A DNA stretch of 43,174 nucleotides from Nitrospirota bacterium (GCA_016215115.1 JACRLN010000041.1:1-43174), one strand, 5' to 3'. Numbered from the stretch's first letter, positions 1-8,498 are shown. Notes: generated by a model from the sequence alone, not told the origin. Translations and numbers: made by a program.

Positions 1-97
1 GATTCCTGCGTCTCAAAACAGGGAAAGTACAGGCTGAAAAACAACGTTTTTTGCAAAGAACAATGAAAATATTTTCTAAAATTTATATTTTGTACTT
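1..97. other. Truncated start of a further integron cassette or spacer
   Basis: This AT-rich stretch lies beyond the attC-like hairpin, where the next cassette of a leftward array would begin. I see no open reading frame of useful length and no recognisable motif before the window ends. Its assignment to a cassette is inferred only from position. Confidence 0.3.
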
Positions 98-239
98 GAC
101 AACGTGGGAAGTAGTAAAGCTCAGTGAATCGAACCACTGAATGACTTCAAAGAGCAATAAAACTGATTTGCAAAACTCAAACTATCACCTGCCCAAAAAG
201 CGCCGTGTGGTTCGATTTCACTGCAGCGCATGGTTAGAC
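98..239 (-). repeat. attC-like recombination site (partly degenerate)
   Basis: Read on the minus strand, the site begins right after the cassette gene's stop with GTCTAAC (239-233), which fits the attC consensus RYYYAAC. A long inverted repeat follows: CAGTGAAATCGAACCAC (223-207) pairs with GTGGTTCGATTCACTG (137-122). One arm carries a single unpaired A, as extrahelical bases do in attC hairpins. The total length of about 140 nt is at the upper end for attC. The distal core is poor: the expected GTTRRRY appears only as GTTGTC near 103-98, so this half may have decayed. It could alternatively be an ordinary terminator-like hairpin, but its place opposite GTTAGAC at the other cassette end argues for attC. 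Confidence 0.55.
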
Positions 240-243
240 ATTT

Positions 244-1263
244 TTATTCTTCAATAAAACTCTTCAAAGTAATAATTTCCGGCAACCCATCTGTATTTTC
301 TAAATCATTATCCCAGCAAACAATGTAATCACAACCAGTCTTATCGTGCCCGTGAGATATAAAAGAACTTGCAACTACTTCAAACTCTATCTTTTTGGTA
401 TCTCTGTTTGAGTCCATTACGATAGCGTCTGGAAATTCATTTCGGATCTTTATGATATAAGGGAATCCCATGTCTCTATGAAAAAGAGAAAACAAGTAGA
501 CAACTTCTTGCTCATACTCAGGCTCAAATAAAATTCCTATCGAAGACAATGGCTTATTTAGCTTAAATTGAGACGAAGCAATTTTTTCTGGCGTTAAATT
601 CTCATATAGAAATTTGGCAAATAATGCATTGTTCCATCTTCTTAAATCAGCCTGAGAATTCTTGAAAGACAGTAGAGCTTTTTGTAATACCTCAAATTGT
701 TTCCCAACAGATAACATTTGAAATGATTTGCTAAATAATTCGTAGGACAGCTTCCCATAATCAACATTTAACTGATTACAGAATTGTTCAAGATGATTTG
801 TGCTCAATATGGGTAGAAAATCATCAGGGTAATAACAATATACAATTTTCTTGGCTATATTTTTATCACCGCCGAACCATTTAATCTTTTCCCACTCAGC
901 ATCAATTTTATCAGAAACTGATAAATCATCTTTTACAACAGTCTTCAATAAGTTAATAAATTTATCAGGGTTATCTCTGGCATTCTCTGCATAGAAAGCA
1001 TTACCAACACGAATTCTACCAAGGTCTTTCAATCCAAACTCGATATAATATAGAAAAGTTTTGTTATTGCCTTTCTGATATATAGCACTAGAAACTAATT
1101 TATCTATTTCTCCTGGTTTATCACGGAAAGGGAACAGTTCCACAAAATCGTCCAATTTCCGTAATGCGTCTACAACCGTACCTTTATTGTCAGTCTCATA
1201 TTGTTTTATATCATAATCAGTTAAGTTGAACATAGTGTTATCGCCAAAATGCTGCGTAGGCAA
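244..1263 (-). CDS. Integron cassette protein, possible PD-(D/E)XK nuclease-like, function unknown
   Basis: This 339-aa protein is the only gene in the first cassette. I do not recognise a named family for the first 230 residues, which are helical-looking and rich in aromatic and charged residues. The C-terminal part (about 265-325) has a predicted strand order FPDAIVMDSN...KKIEFEVVASSF...HGHDKTGCDYIVCWDND. The acidic residue after PDA and the E-x-E pair in a hydrophobic strand recall a PD-(D/E)XK nuclease core, although no clear lysine follows. The listed start is a TTG placed almost on top of AAAGGAGA. An ATG at 1233 would give 329 aa but has no clear ribosome site. The gene reads away from the integrase, as cassette genes do. 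A defence or nuclease role is speculative. Confidence 0.65.
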   Translation of the reverse strand: MPTQHFGDNTMFNLTDYDIKQYETDNKGTVVDALRKLDDFVELFPFRDKPGEIDKLVSSAIYQKGNNKTFLYYIEFGLKDLGRIRVGNAFYAENARDNPDKFINLLKTVVKDDLSVSDKIDAEWEKIKWFGGDKNIAKKIVYCYYPDDFLPILSTNHLEQFCNQLNVDYGKLSYELFSKSFQMLSVGKQFEVLQKALLSFKNSQADLRRWNNALFAKFLYENLTPEKIASSQFKLNKPLSSIGILFEPEYEQEVVYLFSLFHRDMGFPYIIKIRNEFPDAIVMDSNRDTKKIEFEVVASSFISHGHDKTGCDYIVCWDNDLENTDGLPEIITLKSFIEE

Positions 1264-1276
1264 TCTCCTTTCATAT

Positions 1277-1294
1277 GTCTAACAGATATTAGAC
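1277..1294 (-). other. attI-like core recombination site next to first cassette
   Basis: On the minus strand the 18 nt read GTCTAAT-ATCT-GTTAGAC. These are two inverted integrase-binding boxes with a 4-nt spacer, and the right box matches the GTTRRRY core cut after the G. The same box-spacer-box plan is seen in attI simple sites. The cassette starts at TTAGAC and runs left, and the integrase gene lies to the right and diverges, which is the normal integron order. A further inverted repeat, ACGGAAAG (1293-1300) with CTTTCCGT (1345-1352), lies just outside and could be accessory structure. Confidence 0.65.
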
Positions 1295-1717
1295 GGAAAG
1301 ATTGATATTGAATATGAAGCCATCCATATAGTATCAATATGCCGCTTTCCGTATAGCACAATATTGAAAAAAATTTATCTACAACTTATTGATTAATTTG
1401 GTTTTACAGAAAAGTCCGCCCCATAACAGGACAGCCCCCATGTACAACGAATTGGAAATCAAGAAGAGCGTGATTTAAGTTTACCGTATGTCAAAACAGA
1501 AAGGCAAGAAAAAAATGATGGTTGGAACGATTTAAAATTTATGGGTTTTTGGTATATAATTCTTGCAGGGAATAACGAATAGGGCATCTTTATAAGCCAT
1601 CAGCAAACAGCGATGAAAAGGAGAGGATGTGGATATCGTTAATCATAACGATGCTCATAACTTTTTTCCCAAAAGCTGAACGCTGAGAGCTGACAGCTAA
1701 AATCAGGAGGGGACATT
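1284..1717. promoter_or_regulatory. Integron control region between attI and intI
   Basis: This 434-nt stretch should hold the cassette promoter (leftward) and the integrase promoter (rightward). For intI there is a good -10 TATAAT at 1555-1560, with only a weak -35 (TTTAAA, 1531-1536, spacing 18). The intI ribosome site AGGAGGGG lies 5 nt before its ATG. I could not place a convincing leftward cassette promoter. Positions 1606-1702 contain the words CAGCAAACAGC and GCTGACAGCT, which belong to the degenerate 7-nt-period repeats seen elsewhere in the window. Confidence 0.45.
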
Positions 1718-3043
1718 ATGACGTTCAATTCAAAGGGCGATAGCCGCGTTTTTACTGTAAAAAAAGACCCGTGGGCTGAATATTTTCATTTCGCATTAAA
1801 AAAAGGCGTTACTGGGAAAGACGCAAGATTTTATGTGCACCGTGCAAAGCGGTTCTTCGAGTATATCAAAAAGCCGTTACGCAACTGCACCGCAAAAGAT
1901 GTAAAAGCCTTCCTTGATAATCTTTCACATGACAGCGCTATCGAACCGTGGCAGGTAGAACAGGCGAGGGATGCGCTGAGATTATTGTACAGGGATTTTC
2001 TGAAAGTTTCGTGGGCTGTACAGAAGCCCGTTGGGGCAATTCATGAATTGCCCCAACAATCAGGATTGTCATCAGAAGAAACAGTGTCAGTCAACAGCGA
2101 AATATTCAAAAAGCTGCAGATTGAGATGCGCTTTCGTCATTATTCCATTCGCACAGAAGAGACATATATTCAGTGGGTGAGACGCTTTTTGTATTTCCAC
2201 AGAACAAGATCAGCAGAAGACCTTTCTGCAGGAGATGTGAAAGTATTCCTTGAACATCTGGCGGTAAAAAAACAGGTTTCGGCTTCTACCCAAAATCAGG
2301 CGCTCAATGCAATCGTATTCTTTTTCGATCAGGTAATGAAAAAAGATTTGGGCGAGATTGGCGACTTTACAAGGGCAAAGCGTCCGTTGCGTTTGCCTGT
2401 TGTACTTGCAAAAGAAGAAGCGGACAGATTGCTCGGCGCTCTGACCGGAATATATTCATTGATGGCCGGACTGCTGTACGGAAGCGGATTGAGGATTATG
2501 GAGTGTGTGCGTTTGAGGGTAAAGGATATTGACTTTGCGCAAAATCAAATAATCGTCCGTGACGGAAAAGGACAGAAGGATCGTATAACTATCCTCCCGA
2601 AGCGTTTTCATCAGCCGCTCAAAGAGCGGTTGGATTTTGTAAAAAGCTTGCATGAAGAAGACCTTGCAAAAGGTTTTGGAGAAGTTTATCTATGGCTATC
2701 TATTGAACACAAGTACAAGAACGCCGCAAAAGAATTTATATGGCAGTATGTTTTCCCTGCCAATAATTTATCAGTGGATCCCCGAAGCGGTAAGGTTCGC
2801 CGTCATCATATAAATGAGAGCGCTCTGCAGAAAGAATTAAAGAAAACTGTTCAAACACTGGGTATCAATAAAAAAGTTAGCTGTCACACACTTCGTCATT
2901 CATTCGCCACGCATCTTCTTGAGAATGGCTACGACATTCGCACTGTGCAGGAATTACTTGGACATTCTGACGTATCTACAACTATGATCTATACGCACGT
3001 TTTAAACACGCCGGGGCTGGCAGTCAGGAGTCCGGTGGATTGA
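1718..3043 (+). CDS. intI: Integron integrase (tyrosine recombinase)
   Basis: The protein recombines attI and attC sites to capture cassettes. All catalytic residues are visible: R259 ([13 protein letters not shown]), H390 and R393 ([13 protein letters not shown]), H416 (LLGHSD) and the nucleophile Y425 (TTMIYTH). Residues about 315-368 carry the extra segment that separates IntI from other tyrosine recombinases, including WQYVFPA, DPRSG and RRHH. The C-terminus VRSPVD is also typical. At 441 aa it is longer than class 1 IntI (about 337 aa), because an additional SAM-like core-binding domain (about 18-96) precedes the usual one (about 128-212). The linker at about 104-115 ([10 protein letters not shown]) is encoded by a perfect 28-bp palindrome, 2030-2057, so a mobile short repeat has landed in frame. 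AGGAGGGG precedes the ATG. Confidence 0.93.
   Translation: MTFNSKGDSRVFTVKKDPWAEYFHFALKKGVTGKDARFYVHRAKRFFEYIKKPLRNCTAKDVKAFLDNLSHDSAIEPWQVEQARDALRLLYRDFLKVSWAVQKPVGAIHELPQQSGLSSEETVSVNSEIFKKLQIEMRFRHYSIRTEETYIQWVRRFLYFHRTRSAEDLSAGDVKVFLEHLAVKKQVSASTQNQALNAIVFFFDQVMKKDLGEIGDFTRAKRPLRLPVVLAKEEADRLLGALTGIYSLMAGLLYGSGLRIMECVRLRVKDIDFAQNQIIVRDGKGQKDRITILPKRFHQPLKERLDFVKSLHEEDLAKGFGEVYLWLSIEHKYKNAAKEFIWQYVFPANNLSVDPRSGKVRRHHINESALQKELKKTVQTLGINKKVSCHTLRHSFATHLLENGYDIRTVQELLGHSDVSTTMIYTHVLNTPGLAVRSPVD
2030..2057. repeat. Perfect palindromic repeat inside intI
   Basis: A 28-nt perfect palindrome with outer arms GTTGGGGCAATTCA and TGAATTGCCCCAAC. It resembles the other window palindromes that end in GCCCCTAC. 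It encodes [10 protein letters not shown] in the linker of the integrase, between its two core-binding domains. Just before it, GGGCT (2013-2017) and AGCCC (2025-2029) form a second small hairpin. Confidence 0.8.
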
Positions 3044-3049
3044 AAAAAC

Positions 3050-3118
3050 AGCTTTCAGCTGTCAGCTATCAGCGAACAGCAAAGAATAAAAGCAGTCAGC
3101 GGTCAGCTCAAAAAGCAG
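3050..3118. repeat. Degenerate CAGCT-word repeats after intI
   Basis: Tandem variants of CAGCTGTCAGCTATCAGC follow the integrase stop. They are near inverted copies of words just upstream of intI (1669-1702) and recur at 15570-15603. They fit the window-wide class of roughly 7-nt-period arrays rather than an integrase-specific boundary. Confidence 0.6.
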
Positions 3119-3131
3119 GGACTAAGGATTA

Positions 3132-3461
3132 TTAAACCTTTACCTCTATTCCGCTTCTCGTTATCTCATCGAGAATAGTTCCGCGCTCAATTTTCTTTAA
3201 TTGAGACGGAGAAAAACCCAGTACCTCTATTGGATATGGGATTCCCCTGGCTGCCCTGCCAAGGTATCTTGCCCTTTCCCACAAATCCATCTTTTCAAAA
3301 TCTTTGGATATAACAGCAATATCAATATCACTATCCTCATTAAAAGTCCCTTTAGCCTGAGAACCGAATATAATTACTTTTTGGACATCGATTCCAAGCG
3401 ATTCAAGATTTCGAATATATCTCGAAACTACTGTTTTAATCTTCTGTCTTGTCTGAGCCAT
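3132..3461 (-). CDS. MNT-type nucleotidyltransferase-fold antitoxin
   Basis: This 109-aa protein has the minimal nucleotidyltransferase motif GSQAKGTFNEDSDIDIAVIS at about residues 33-52. It contains the GS pair and the D-x-D metal-binding aspartates. Such MNT proteins pair with HEPN proteins; in characterised pairs the MNT partner can neutralise HEPN by AMPylation. Its ATG lies inside the end of the upstream HEPN gene (34-nt overlap), so the two are co-translated, HEPN first. Activity of this pair is inferred from the family, not shown. Confidence 0.85.
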   Translation of the reverse strand: MAQTRQKIKTVVSRYIRNLESLGIDVQKVIIFGSQAKGTFNEDSDIDIAVISKDFEKMDLWERARYLGRAARGIPYPIEVLGFSPSQLKKIERGTILDEITRSGIEVKV

Positions 3462-3820
3462 CTTAAAGTTTTCCTCGTCATACTATAAACTTCTTCCGCC
3501 TTATTAAGGTTAAAATCTTTTGATATCTTCTTTAAGTCTTCGGGATATCTCGTCACAATGCTAACATTATCAATCTTGTCAATGAAGTCCTGAATATCAT
3601 CAGGAAATTGTATTGATATTTTTTGAGATAGATAAAGAAGACTGTGCGATTTTGGAGGAAGTTCCTTTATTTCCGTAGAAATAACAGCCTTAATCATTTT
3701 CTCAATTGCAAGGTGACACATAAAAACAACATAAATATACCTTTTGGATTTCAACATTGCTTCTGCAGTCTTCAAATCATAGTTAGACGTTGCCATCCAG
3801 TTTTTTGTAGCATTTGTCAT
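3428..3820 (-). CDS. HEPN domain protein, probable toxin partner of MNT protein
   Basis: From MTNATKNW the protein has about 130 aa and a HEPN pattern: W..A..DLKTAEAMLK, then CHLAIEKMIKAV, then a helix ending in TRYPED. I chose this ATG because upstream in-frame residues (SLAKKGSYSPR) are encoded by a short repeat (about 3862-3905) and are not HEPN-like. An ATG six codons earlier is also possible. HEPN proteins are often RNases with an R-x4-6-H motif; I do not see a clean one, so catalysis is uncertain. It is the upstream gene of the pair. Confidence 0.8.
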   Translation of the reverse strand: MTNATKNWMATSNYDLKTAEAMLKSKRYIYVVFMCHLAIEKMIKAVISTEIKELPPKSHSLLYLSQKISIQFPDDIQDFIDKIDNVSIVTRYPEDLKKISKDFNLNKAEEVYSMTRKTLRWLRQDRRLKQ

Positions 3821-3859
3821 AGATATATAAAATATCATAACCTGTATATTTAGACAATA

Positions 3860-3906
3860 ATTGGGGCGAGGAGAGTAGCTCCCCTTCTTTGCTAAAGAGG
3901 AGGGCC
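3860..3906. repeat. Short palindromic repeats upstream of nifU
   Basis: The stretch includes GGGGCGAGGAGAGTAGCTCCCC followed by CTTCTTTGCTAAAGAGGAGG, two overlapping inverted repeats of the kinds found elsewhere in the window. They separate the leftward HEPN gene from rightward nifU. Confidence 0.5.
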
Positions 3907-3947
3907 GCCTTGACAACAAAAACACGCTGTGTTAATAAATAAACACC

Positions 3948-4781
3948 ATGTGGGAATATACTGACAAGGTTAAAGAAACCTTCCTCCATCCTAAAAATGT
4001 CGGCGAGATTGAAAATCCTGATGCAGTCGGAGAGGTAGGCAGCATTGTCTGCGGCGACGCATTAAAACTCTACCTTAAAATCGACAAGGACACAAACAGG
4101 ATAATTGATGCCAAATTTCAGACCTTCGGCTGTGCAAGCGCCATAGCGTCATCATCTGCATTAACAGAACTGATAAAAGGCAAAACCCCTGACGAAGCGT
4201 TAAAAGTAACAAATAACGACATTGCAAAATTTCTCGGCGGCCTGCCGCGTGAAAAAATGCACTGTTCGGTAATGGGATATGAAGCGCTTGAGGCCGCTAT
4301 TGCAAATTACAGGGGGGAAAAGCCTCCCGAAGTTGAAGCAGGGGAAATAGTCTGTCAGTGTTTTGGGGTCACAGACCAGAAGATCAAGCGTGTGGTAAAG
4401 GAGAACAATCTGCATACCATTGAAGACGTCACAAATTTTACAAAGGCGGGAGGAGGTTGCGGGAGCTGCGTACCCGACATTGAGAAAATCCTGAATGAAG
4501 TCTGGGCCGGGAAGGTCCTCGCAGAAGCTGTTGCTCCAAAAAAGAAACTTACAAACATTCAGAAAATTGCTATGATACAGGAAATTATTGAGAGGGAAAT
4601 AAGACCGCTTCTCCAGGCCGACGGCGGCGATGTGGAATTGGCAGACGTTGAAGGCAATAAAGTGATAGTCTCGCTGAGAGGGATGTGTACAGGATGTCTC
4701 ATGGCAGACGTTACAATAAAGAACATTGAAAAGAAACTTAAAGAACTTGTGAGTGAAGAACTTATTGTGGAGGCTGAATGA
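3948..4781 (+). CDS. nifU: Fe-S cluster scaffold protein NifU (three-domain)
   Basis: NifU assembles Fe-S clusters from sulfur delivered by NifS. All three modules are present. The IscU-like scaffold (about 1-125) has C35, C62 and C106. A BFD-type [2Fe-2S] domain (about 132-185) has C136, C138, C171 and C174. A C-terminal Nfu domain (about 205-275) has the CTGC pair, C247 and C250. The 277-aa length is normal for full NifU. Its stop overlaps the nifS start by 4 nt (ATGA), so the two are one operon. No nitrogenase genes occur in the window; a NifUS system can serve general Fe-S maturation, as in epsilonproteobacteria, so a nitrogen-fixation role is not implied. Confidence 0.95.
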   Translation: MWEYTDKVKETFLHPKNVGEIENPDAVGEVGSIVCGDALKLYLKIDKDTNRIIDAKFQTFGCASAIASSSALTELIKGKTPDEALKVTNNDIAKFLGGLPREKMHCSVMGYEALEAAIANYRGEKPPEVEAGEIVCQCFGVTDQKIKRVVKENNLHTIEDVTNFTKAGGGCGSCVPDIEKILNEVWAGKVLAEAVAPKKKLTNIQKIAMIQEIIEREIRPLLQADGGDVELADVEGNKVIVSLRGMCTGCLMADVTIKNIEKKLKELVSEELIVEAE

Positions 4782-5944
4782 GAGTTGTTTATCTGGATAA
4801 CAATGCGACAACCCGCGTTGCCGATGAAGTAAGGGAAGCCATGCTCCCCTACCTCTCTGAACTCTATGGCAATCCGTCGAGTATGCACACCTTCGGCGGC
4901 CAGACACACAGGAAAATTGAGATTGCAAGAGAACAGGCTGCAGCGCTCATCAATGCGGATCCTGAAGAGATAATTTTCACAAGCTGCGGCACTGAAAGCG
5001 ATAACACTGCTGTCATGAGCAGCCTTGAATCCGTACCGCATAAAAAACATATTATTACGACACGGGTAGAGCATCCTGCAGTTTTAAACTTCTGCAAGGC
5101 AATGGCAAGAAGAGGTTACAGGGCCACTTTTCTGCCTGTTGGCAAGTCGGGGAAGCTTAATCTTGATGAATTAAAAACATCAATAACAGATGACACGGCT
5201 GTTATCTCGATAATGCACGCAAATAACGAAAGCGGCGTAATATTCCCTGTAGATGAGATTGCTGCATTTGTCAGTTCCAAAGGTGTGCTTTTTCATACAG
5301 ATGCAGTTCAGGCTGTCGGCAAGATAGCGGTTGATGTTAAAAAACTCCCTGTTGATATGATGTCCATATCGGGACACAAGATACATGCGCCAAAGGGAGT
5401 GGGCGCTCTTTATGTAAGGAGAGGTGTACGATTTTCCCCGTATATCATTGGAGGCCATCAGGAAAAAGGAAGAAGGGCCGGGACGGAGAATGTCGCATCT
5501 ATTATCGGATTCGGGATGGCATGCGAACTCGCCGGGAAACATCTTCAGGAATATACGAAAGTTAAAGAACTGAGAGACAGGCTCGAAAAAGGGCTTCTGC
5601 AGACATGCCCGGACTCAAGGATAAACGGCGATATTGAAAACAGACTTCCCAACACGACAAATATAAGCTTTGAATACGTGGAGGGGGAAGCCATCCTTTT
5701 GAGGCTCAATGAATACAACATCTGCGCATCATCAGGCTCTGCGTGCACATCAGGCTCTCTTGAACCGTCGCATGTGCTGAGATCGATGGGAGTGCCTTTC
5801 ACCGCCATTCACGGCTCTGTCAGATTTTCTCTGAGCGTATATAACACTAACGAAGACATTGATTTGGTCCTCAAAATAATGCCGGAGATTATAAAAGAAT
5901 TGAGAGAATTGAGCCCGTATGGACGGGAAGTAAAAGAAGTTTAG
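4778..5944 (+). CDS. nifS: Cysteine desulfurase NifS/IscS family
   Basis: This PLP enzyme removes sulfur from cysteine and passes it to NifU. The 388-aa chain shows the N-terminal YLDNNATT, H99 (VEHPAV), D175 (FHTDAVQ), the PLP-binding lysine K201 (SGHKIHAPKG) and the catalytic C323 in the loop SSGSACTSGS, which is typical of group I desulfurases. It is translationally coupled to nifU. Its stop codon abuts the stop of the convergent HD-GYP gene with no spacer, so there is no room for a terminator between them. Assignment to NifS rather than IscS rests on the NifU neighbour. Confidence 0.94.
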   Translation: MRVVYLDNNATTRVADEVREAMLPYLSELYGNPSSMHTFGGQTHRKIEIAREQAAALINADPEEIIFTSCGTESDNTAVMSSLESVPHKKHIITTRVEHPAVLNFCKAMARRGYRATFLPVGKSGKLNLDELKTSITDDTAVISIMHANNESGVIFPVDEIAAFVSSKGVLFHTDAVQAVGKIAVDVKKLPVDMMSISGHKIHAPKGVGALYVRRGVRFSPYIIGGHQEKGRRAGTENVASIIGFGMACELAGKHLQEYTKVKELRDRLEKGLLQTCPDSRINGDIENRLPNTTNISFEYVEGEAILLRLNEYNICASSGSACTSGSLEPSHVLRSMGVPFTAIHGSVRFSLSVYNTNEDIDLVLKIMPEIIKELRELSPYGREVKEV

Positions 5945-7162
5945 TTACAAATACATCTCGGGTTTGATACCAAGCTTCTCCGGTGATTCGTAACTGACGA
6001 TCCTGTCTTCGCCGCTTTTGCCTGAAGGCTGCGAAAGGTCCAGGTCATAAGGGAGCCTTAGAAAACTTCCATTTTTTGTGTTATAAACAATACGGACCAC
6101 AGGATGTAACAGGCTTTTCTCACCATGTTGAATAACCACTCCAACCATACCGCTTTCCATCCGGACTAATGTGCCAACAGGATAAATCCCCATACAGCAG
6201 ATAAATTGCTGAACCAAACTCCTGTCATAATGGTAACTGCTCCATTCGTAGAGCTTCTTTAATACATCGGTAGGCAGATATTTATTTTGATAACACCTTT
6301 TAGACGTCATTGCGTCATATACATCTACAATAGCCGTCGCCCTGGCGTAATAAGATATTTCTTCCCCTTTTAAACCGAGCGGATAACCGGTCCCGTCAAT
6401 ACGTTCATGATGCTGGGCCGCCAGAGTCAAAGCGCTGTCAGATATACCGTGAGTTTGTTCAAGCAGGGTCCGGCCGTACTCTGCATGTTTCCTCATCATC
6501 TCCAGTTCCTTTTCCGTTAACTTTTCTTCCTTGTTAAGGATCGCCTGAGGGACTATCATCTTCCCGACATCATGAAGCAGCGCCCCCATGCCGACCTCTT
6601 TTAACAGAGGGACCTCAAACCCGATATGTTTTCCAAAAGATATCATGAGCACTCCGACGCTCACAGAATGCATATATGTATATTCATCCTTTGTCTTTAT
6701 CCTTCCAAGACTGATAAGGGCCTCCTGATTGCGGAAGATCGAATCAATCATTTTATCTACAACTTGTCCGGCTTCTTCCGTCTTGATCTGTTTTCCGAAT
6801 CTTATGTCCTCCATTATGTTATGTATCGTTTTTTTCGCCTCGGTTTTAATCTCCTTTGCCTTAATAAATTCTTCCTGAAGGGAAACAGTATACCTGTGCG
6901 CCTTTTCCTGTCCAGCAATCCTGTTGATTTCAGTCTGAAGCTCCTGCCTGACTTCATCTTCTGTCGGCGCACCGCCAACATCATATCCCTTGTCAGTATC
7001 AATATAAATTTCCCGGATGCCGTAGTCGATAGCCTTTTTAATACTCTGCTCGTCATGGATTTTCATGCTGTTAGTCAAGAAAGGATGGTTCATCCAGCCG
7101 CAGTTAAAATCGTGGATAAACATTCCCTGCTTCAATTGTTCAACTTTAATTTTCTTAATCAT
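5945..7162 (-). CDS. HD-GYP domain protein, probable cyclic-di-GMP phosphodiesterase
   Basis: The 405-aa protein begins with a DUF3391-like region (about 1-130) and continues into an HD-GYP domain. The HD pair is at H197-D198 (LLHDVGK), and the signature HHERIDGTGYP lies at 251-261, so both motif groups for a working phosphodiesterase are present. No membrane segment is visible. It overlaps the upstream histidine kinase by 8 nt and closes a leftward operon with the kinase, prepilin peptidase and a coiled-coil protein, which points to surface or pilus behaviour tied to cyclic-di-GMP. The link to pili is inferred from neighbours only. Confidence 0.9.
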   Translation of the reverse strand: MIKKIKVEQLKQGMFIHDFNCGWMNHPFLTNSMKIHDEQSIKKAIDYGIREIYIDTDKGYDVGGAPTEDEVRQELQTEINRIAGQEKAHRYTVSLQEEFIKAKEIKTEAKKTIHNIMEDIRFGKQIKTEEAGQVVDKMIDSIFRNQEALISLGRIKTKDEYTYMHSVSVGVLMISFGKHIGFEVPLLKEVGMGALLHDVGKMIVPQAILNKEEKLTEKELEMMRKHAEYGRTLLEQTHGISDSALTLAAQHHERIDGTGYPLGLKGEEISYYARATAIVDVYDAMTSKRCYQNKYLPTDVLKKLYEWSSYHYDRSLVQQFICCMGIYPVGTLVRMESGMVGVVIQHGEKSLLHPVVRIVYNTKNGSFLRLPYDLDLSQPSGKSGEDRIVSYESPEKLGIKPEMYL

Positions 7163-8498
7163 GATACATTACGTCCGGAAAAGTTATGGTAAATACACTT
7201 CCCGCCCCTTCTTTGCTCTCAACCTCAATGACCCCGCCATGAGAGATTACAATCTTTTGTACAAGAGCAAGCCCAAAACCGATACCTTCAGGTTTTGTTG
7301 TATAAAAGGGAAGAAATATCTTTCGTTTTATGTCTTCAGGTATTCCGCAACCTGTGTCTTTAATGCTTATCTCCGCTTTATTTTGTATAACTCTTAATCC
7401 GATATTAATATTCCCTCCCTGCGGCATGGCCTCTACTGCATTGATAAAGAGATTTGACAGGGCCTGACGTAAAAGTACTGCGTCAGCCCTTATTGATACC
7501 ATGCATCCAAATTCCATTGAAACATTAACCGCTTTTTTGTCACTCGCAACAACCTCAACTGTATCTTTTATCAATTTGTTTAAATCTACCTCCTCCATAT
7601 TCAAAACAGTAGGTTTAGCAAATGCAAGAAGTTCGGATATAATCTTATCCATATTCTTTATCTCTTCCATGATTGCATTCACAGCAGGTTTGTTTGCCTG
7701 CTCTGTTTTTTTGCTGAGAAGTTTGGTATAACCGGAAACTACGGACATGGAATTTCTTAATTCGTGGGAAATGCCTGCCGACATCTCTCCAAGCTGGCTG
7801 AGCCTTTCTTTCAGCTCAATCTGCAACTGAAGCGCCTTTATATCGGTCAGATCTGTAAATACAAAAATAGAACCGATTATGTCTCCTGATGTATTTTTCA
7901 ATTCTGAAGCAGTAATGCCAAGCCAGACGTTTCTCTTATCGCCTGTTACATATTGATACTCGCCCCTTGAAACAGTCTTATTCTCTTTCATAAGAGTTAT
8001 CAAAGGTTCTTTAAATATATCCATGACGCTCTTATCAATTACATCTTTTGCATTTATGCCAAGTATATGACCGGCAGCCTGATTTATGCTTTTTATCTTC
8101 ATATAATTATCGATACTTATAACACCACTCGGGACACTTTGAAGGATATTTTCATTGTAAACCTCGAAACTGACTGCCTTCTCCTCGGCAAACGACCTTA
8201 ATCTTTCTAATTCTTTCTCCTTCTCTTTAAGCTTCCCGACAAGTTCATGAAACGTATCCACAACAAAACCAACTTCCGAATGCTCTTTTGCAGTTTCTGA
8301 GGTTTTGAGTGTTTTTCTTTGTTTAAAAACATAAATCATGACAGCAGGCAAAATCACTGCGGCGACAAAAGAAACACCAACGCCAAAAGTAAATTTTATA
8401 CCGGCTTTTTCCAGGTGCGGCACAAGAAAAACTCCAAGCATCATTCCTAGAAATGCAAACAAAAAGAGCATTAGTGCCCTGAAAAAGTTATCCTGCAT
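7155..8498 (-). CDS. PAS-domain sensor histidine kinase
   Basis: The 447-aa kinase has two N-terminal membrane helices (about 8-27 and 35-58), a coiled linker, a PAS domain (about 112-222) and a HisKA domain with phospho-accepting H245 in AGISHELRNSMS. The ATPase domain shows the N box (NLFINAVEAMP), DTGCGIP and GIGFGLALV. The layout is close to NtrB/AtoS-like kinases that phosphorylate NtrC-type regulators. No response regulator lies in the window, so the partner is elsewhere. It overlaps the prepilin peptidase gene by 11 nt and the HD-GYP gene by 8 nt. Confidence 0.92.
   Translation of the reverse strand: MQDNFFRALMLFLFAFLGMMLGVFLVPHLEKAGIKFTFGVGVSFVAAVILPAVMIYVFKQRKTLKTSETAKEHSEVGFVVDTFHELVGKLKEKEKELERLRSFAEEKAVSFEVYNENILQSVPSGVISIDNYMKIKSINQAAGHILGINAKDVIDKSVMDIFKEPLITLMKENKTVSRGEYQYVTGDKRNVWLGITASELKNTSGDIIGSIFVFTDLTDIKALQLQIELKERLSQLGEMSAGISHELRNSMSVVSGYTKLLSKKTEQANKPAVNAIMEEIKNMDKIISELLAFAKPTVLNMEEVDLNKLIKDTVEVVASDKKAVNVSMEFGCMVSIRADAVLLRQALSNLFINAVEAMPQGGNINIGLRVIQNKAEISIKDTGCGIPEDIKRKIFLPFYTTKPEGIGFGLALVQKIVISHGGVIEVESKEGAGSVFTITFPDVMYHD

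Noticed and set aside
2456-2653. 65-aa frame opposite intI
   Set aside because: It is a shadow of the integrase gene on the other strand with no ribosome site or family pattern.
4200-4928. 242-aa frame opposite nifU/nifS
   Set aside because: Antisense shadow of two well-supported genes; composition rich in C, F, H and L as shadows are.
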